A DNA stretch of 64,000 nucleotides from Syngnathus acus. Its lineage: Eukaryota > Chordata > Actinopteri > Syngnathiformes > Syngnathidae. Shown here piece by piece: positions 59,424 to 64,000 of this stretch. The notes under the pieces are model-generated. The model worked only from the letters and a program-made list of their open reading frames with translations, did no database searches and was not told the DNA's origin. The stretch covers positions 2,158,539 to 2,222,538 of the forward strand of contig NC_051097.1 of NCBI RefSeq assembly GCF_901709675.1, given 5' to 3'. The position numbers and the translations under genes were made by a program. Numbering within the stretch: position 1 is the first letter of the stretch; every line of letters starts with the position of its first letter.

Positions 59424-61052
59424 CCGTAATTTTCGGACTATAAGTCGTGGTTTTTTTCATAGTTTGGGTGGGGGGGCGACTTATAATAAGGAGCGACTTA
59501 TATGTGTTTTTTTCCAAAAATTTTAAAGAATTAAAAAAAAAAAAAAAAAAAAAGTGAAACCGCGATAAACGAACCGCGATGTAGCAAGGGATTACTGTAA
59601 TTTGAATTTCAAGTGACGTCAGCAGCGCAACGCGGCGTCGCGTGGCGGTTGTTTACATAAAGGACAAAGATTGATCACGGGATGACAAAGATGACGAAGG
59701 GCCCCACGTACTACCGGCATCATTAGCGGCTTTGTTTCTAAGTGACACGGCGGACGAAGAGTTTGAAGGATTTAAGGATTTGGAGTGACACAGAAGGTTT
59801 GAAAAACTATTATGGCTTTTACCCACGCCCGGTCCTACTCTACGGAGCTCTCTTTCACTTCCGTGGATTGAAGTTGGGGGCCGGCGCTCGGCCGGGTGGC
59901 TGTCAAGGGACGGTGGGTGGGGCTCGGACAATGCTTTTACGCACGCCCGGTCCTACTCTACCGAGCTGTCTTTCACCTCCGTGGATGGAAGTCGAGGGCC
60001 GGCGCTCGGCCGGGTGGCTGTCCGGGGACGGTGGATGGGGCTCGGTCATGGCTTTTACGCACGCCCGGTCCTATTCTATGGAGCTCTCTTCCACTTCCGT
60101 GGCTGGAAGTCCACGCCGCCACACGCCTGGAAGTTTGTTTTGTTAAATAAAGAGCCGTTTACCAAACCCACGTCTTTCCTTGAACTTTGTTAACGCTACA
60201 ATATAGTTATATAGTAGATCTGTGGAATGACGACGAGGCTGACGACGAGGCTGACGTCAGGGCGCACGCGCGGCGTTGTTGACGAAGGACGAGGAATTTG
60301 ATCGATGGATTTAATGATTTAGAGTGCACAGATGGTTTGATAATACTATTGCTTATATAATAGTTATCCATCCATCCATTTTCTGAACCGCTTAGTCCCC
60401 ACGGGGGTCGCGGGAGTGCTGTAGCCTATCCCAGCCGTCATCGGGCAGTAGGAGGGGGACACCCCGAACCGGTTGCCAGCCAATCGCAGGGTACACAGAG
60501 ACAAACAACCATTTGCACTCGCACTCACACCTAGGGACAATTTGGAGTCTCCAATCGGCCTACCAAGCATGTTTTTGGGATGCGGGAGGAAACCGGAGTG
60601 CCCGGAGAAAACCCACGCGGGCCCGGGGAGAACATGCAAACCCCACACAGGGAGGGCCAGAGGTGGAATCGAACCAGCACCCTACTAACTGTGAGGCGGA
60701 CGTGCTACCCAGTGCTCCACCGAGCCGCCTATATAATAGTTATTTGATATCTAATTTATATATCGTTATATGGGCCTGTGGAATATTTTGAAGTGCAAGC
60801 GCCGTCAGCGGCGCGCACGCATTGTTGACAAAGGACGATTGATGGATTTAATGAATTGGAGTGACACAGATGGTTTTATTAACGTGTTATTTATGTAATA
60901 GTTTTTTTAATAACTCTGAATTTTACGTCAGGGCCGTTCTCAGCTCTTCGTTTGTGTTTATGTCACGTTAGCATACCTATCGTTTAGCCTGTTGTTGCTC
61001 GTTCGTGACTGTTCTTGGTGTTGGATTTTGTCGAATAAATTGCCCCCCAACA
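59424..61052. mobile_element. TAAGTCGC-family element, right end lost, with 118-bp array and nested SINE
   Basis: Left end CCGTAATTTTCGGACTATAA with GTCGTGG. The family block TTCTTGGTGTTGGATTTTGT CGAATAAATT is reached near 61040, where the sequence departs from the family and no right inverted repeat follows. 118-bp landmarks ACGCCCGGTCC at 59825, 59943 and 60061. SINE at 60368-60729. Confidence 0.8.
60368..60729 (-). mobile_element. tRNA-derived SINE, full length, 14-bp target duplication
   Basis: Same family and same length (362) as 10969-11330, in minus orientation. TATATAATAGTTAT is duplicated exactly (60354-60367 and 60730-60743). It is nested in the TAAGTCGC-family element. Confidence 0.95.
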
Positions 61053-61054
61053 TG

Positions 61055-62260
61055 ATTTGCGACCTTGGACGCAACCCGAAGAACTCTGACGAGAATGAAA
61101 CATTCGCTGCCATCGAAAACACACACAACAGTTTAGCCTTCAGTGGGATAGGGGATTAAAGCCATCCCCCCCAAAAATGTCACATGGAGCCCAAACACCC
61201 CACATGAAGACAATTAGGCCTTTTTCTTTTTAACGCATGATGGGACCGGCACGTTAAAGAGAAACAAGTGCACGGCACCCACTGACAACAGTATTTAGTT
61301 TGGATGTAATGGTGAGGTGTACAATACATGTAAATATTAGTTTTGATTTGTTTCCATGCCGACCAGCCATTTATTGTTCACTTAAAGCCGGTCCGTAGCA
61401 CAAAAAAAGTTTTCTGACCACCGATTTATCATGCACACTAACAATAACGATACAACAGCTTCTTTTTGATGCAAATGCTTGTTAGTGACTTCTTCCAGAT
61501 GTCCTCCAGACCAACTGTACAATGAACCTCACATAATTTGACTGAACGGACATGACTTTCAATAAACCTGGTTGCTGGTGTCAAAACAGTCAGCAACTGT
61601 GATTGATTACTTGTAGCCAAAGTTTTGGAAAATGGTGATTAGACCTCTTGAATCTCTCTTCCCGGGCTCCATCTAAGCTCTGCTCTTGCATTCCGACAGC
61701 CCGCTTCCTTTGCCATGAAAGAGCCCTTTGAGAGCTGAGAGGCCAAGACATGGGCTTTTTACGGAGGAGGGCCTTCTGGCACACTTCAACACTTTCCTTC
61801 TCCAGTTTAAACTGTTTGTGTGTGTGTGTGTGTGTGTATATCTCCCGCTGCCGCTAAAACCTCAAAACATTTGTTTCTGCTCCACATCCTTAACCCAGCA
61901 AGTGTCCCAACTCTTTTTTTTCTTCTTTTTTTACTGAATTGAGGACAGAACAAGCTATTTCCATCTGCTTTTCTCTTTCTGTGTTTACTGGACACACTTT
62001 AATTTCTTTACTATCAATTATATTGCAGTCTTTTTCAAACAACCCTACTTACAGCCTTCTTTCTTTGCTTATGAGAATACAATTAAGTGATACCGATAAA
62101 GTTAGCATAAACTTATATGGGCATTAAAACGAATGAATAATTAATTAATTAATTAATTAATTATTATAAGGAAATAAAACATACAAGGTTCTGGTGGGCA
62201 CGGAATACTAAATAAACAGAAATTCAACAGTGAACAAGGTATTAGAAATAAACACTAGAA
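61055..62260. other. ROR2 intron 1 sequence, no feature seen
   Basis: Contains a short GT microsatellite at about 61818-61838 and an ATTA run near 62140-62165. No ROR2 signal-peptide exon or other gene was recognised. Confidence 0.45.
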
Positions 62261-62266
62261 AAAGTA

Positions 62267-63614
62267 CCGTAATTTTCGGACTAAAAGTCGCTCCGGAATA
62301 TAGGTCGCATTAGCCATAAAATGCACAATAATGTGAAAATAAAACATATAAGTCGCTCCGGAGTATAAGTAGCATTTTGGGGGACATTTATTCGACAAAA
62401 TCCAACACCAGGAACAGACATGAACGAGCAACAACAGGCTAAACGATAGGTAAGCTAACATGACATAAACACAAACGAAGAGCTGCGAACGGGCCTGACG
62501 TAACATTCAGAATTATTCAAATAACTATTACATAAATAACACGTTTATAAAACCATCTGTGTCACTCCAATTCATTAAATCCATCGATCGTCCTTTGTCA
62601 ACAATGGGTGCGCGCCGCTGACGGCACTTGCACTTCAAAATATTCCACAGGCCCATATAATGATATATAAATTAGATATCAAATAACTATTATATAAGCA
62701 ATAATATTATCAAACCATCTGTGTCACTCCAAATCATTAAATCCATCGATCAAAGTCCTCGTCCTTTGTCAACAACGCCGCGCATGCGCCCTGACGTCAG
62801 CCTCGTCGTTATTCCACAGATCTAGTATATAAGTATAAAGTACCGTTAACAAAGTACAAGGAAAGGCGTGGGTTTGGTAAACGGCTCTTTATTTAACAAA
62901 ACAAGAGTTCAACGAGCCAACAACTACTGAACTGTAACAATAAAACCATATACAAGTTGCTAAACGAAATCAAATATATCAAATAACTATAACATAAAAA
63001 GTTCACCGCAACACGGCCCCAAGCACCGGCGTTGACTTCCAGGCGTGTGGCGGCGTGGACTTCCATCCCCGGAGGTGGCACTTCCAGCCACGGAGGTGGA
63101 AGAGAGCTCCATAGAATAGGACCGGGCGTGCGTAAAAGCCATGACCGAGCCCCATCCACCGTCCCCGGACAGCCACCCGGCCGAGCGCCGGCCTCCGACT
63201 TCATCCACGGAAGTGAAAGAGAGCTCCGTAGAGTAGGACCAGGCGTCCGTAAAAGCCATAATACTGTTTCAAACCTTCTGTGTCACTCCAAATCATTAAA
63301 TCCTTCAAACTCTTCGTCCTCCGTGTCACTTGGAAACAAAGCCGCTAATGATGCCGGTAGTACGTGGGGCCCTTCGTCATCTTCGTCATCCCGTGATTGA
63401 ATCTTTGTCCTTTATGTAAACAACCGCCGCGCCGCGCTGCTGACGTCACTTGAAATTCAAATTACAGTAATCACTTGCTACATCGCGGTTCCACTTTTTT
63501 TTTTTTTTTTTTTGAAAATTTTTGAAAAAATTCACATATAAGTCACTCCTCAGTATAAGTCGCCCCCCACCCAAACAATGAAGAAAAACGCGACTTATAG
63601 TCCGAAAATTACGG
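62267..63614. mobile_element. TAAGTCGC-family element with short 118-bp array
   Basis: Ends CCGTAATTTTCGGACTAAAA and TTATAGTCCGAAAATTACGG, TA on both sides. The 118-bp unit is present about twice (CGTAAAAGCC near 63131 and 63248). Otherwise collinear with 48414-49981. Confidence 0.9.
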
Positions 63615-63882
63615 TACTTGGACTTGAGATGGACATAGCAAGATTTGACAGAGACAATGAACCAACCAGAACTGAAAAAAATCAGGGAACTAAATACAAA
63701 CAAATTCAGTTAAGCTTGATATTCGTGCATGTTGACCTTCGTTCTACATTTGAAATGAAAAGTGCCATTTTGATTAAGGTATTTTGAGATTTGATTTGTG
63801 TCCATGCAGCTCAAGAAGATATACATACGTACTCAGTTATTATGATGTTTTTGCTTCCATTTAATCGCTTGAGATGTGTAAC

Positions 63883-63901
63883 ACGCGCGCACGCACGCAC
63901 G

Positions 63902-64000
<99 letters not shown>
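63883..64000. repeat. (CA)n microsatellite with CG-containing start
   Basis: CGCGCGCACGCACGCACG leads into an uninterrupted CA run to the window edge. Confidence 0.98.

Noticed and set aside
45501-64000. Search for ROR2 exon 1 (signal peptide) in the right part
   Set aside because: No minus-strand signal-peptide frame with a matching phase-1 donor was convincing outside repeats; ROR2 intron 1 is normally very long.

Overview
The window is vertebrate nuclear DNA, almost certainly from a teleost fish. It carries multi-exon genes with GT-AG introns and a dense load of fish repeats: a near full-length Rex3-like retrotransposon, tRNA-derived SINEs, Tc1, hAT, pogo-like and BEL/Pao elements. The species cannot be fixed from the sequence.

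Three host genes all lie on the minus strand. Positions 891-4317 hold a complete 17-coding-exon NCAPH2 (condensin II kleisin subunit; 549 residues when spliced). Positions 27421-28647 hold the single coding exon of NFIL3 (bZIP repressor). Positions 32771-45500 hold eight coding exons of ROR2 (Wnt5a receptor of the ROR family): Ig, Frizzled, kringle, transmembrane, kinase and tail. Only the signal-peptide exon was not found; it is presumably beyond the right edge. Side-by-side NFIL3 and ROR2 is also the human arrangement (9q22). In human NCAPH2 is elsewhere (22q13).

Layout: 1-890 is the NCAPH2 3' flank. 4350-27400 is a 23-kb intergenic stretch built almost wholly from transposon remnants: Rex3 and L2-like LINE pieces, a ZBED-type hAT transposase relic, a deleted BEL/Pao element, a second LINE relic and several short inverted-repeat elements. 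28650-32770 is the NFIL3 upstream region and ROR2 3' UTR. 34214-45428 are ROR2 introns, one holding a Rex3 copy. 45501-64000 is ROR2 intron 1, a nest of DNA transposons inserted into one another.

The most distinctive non-genic structures are: (i) two inverted-repeat elements (7553-8661 and 45996-47857) carrying an internal 251-bp tandem array of 3 and 6 units, whose total lengths differ by exactly three units; (ii) a related family with an internal 118-bp array; (iii) a transposon with a THAP-type exon plus a convergent second reading frame; (iv) three long hairpins, one with a hammerhead-ribozyme-like core. I saw no convincing unknown multi-gene system. The novelty here is in transposon structure, not in a new pathway.
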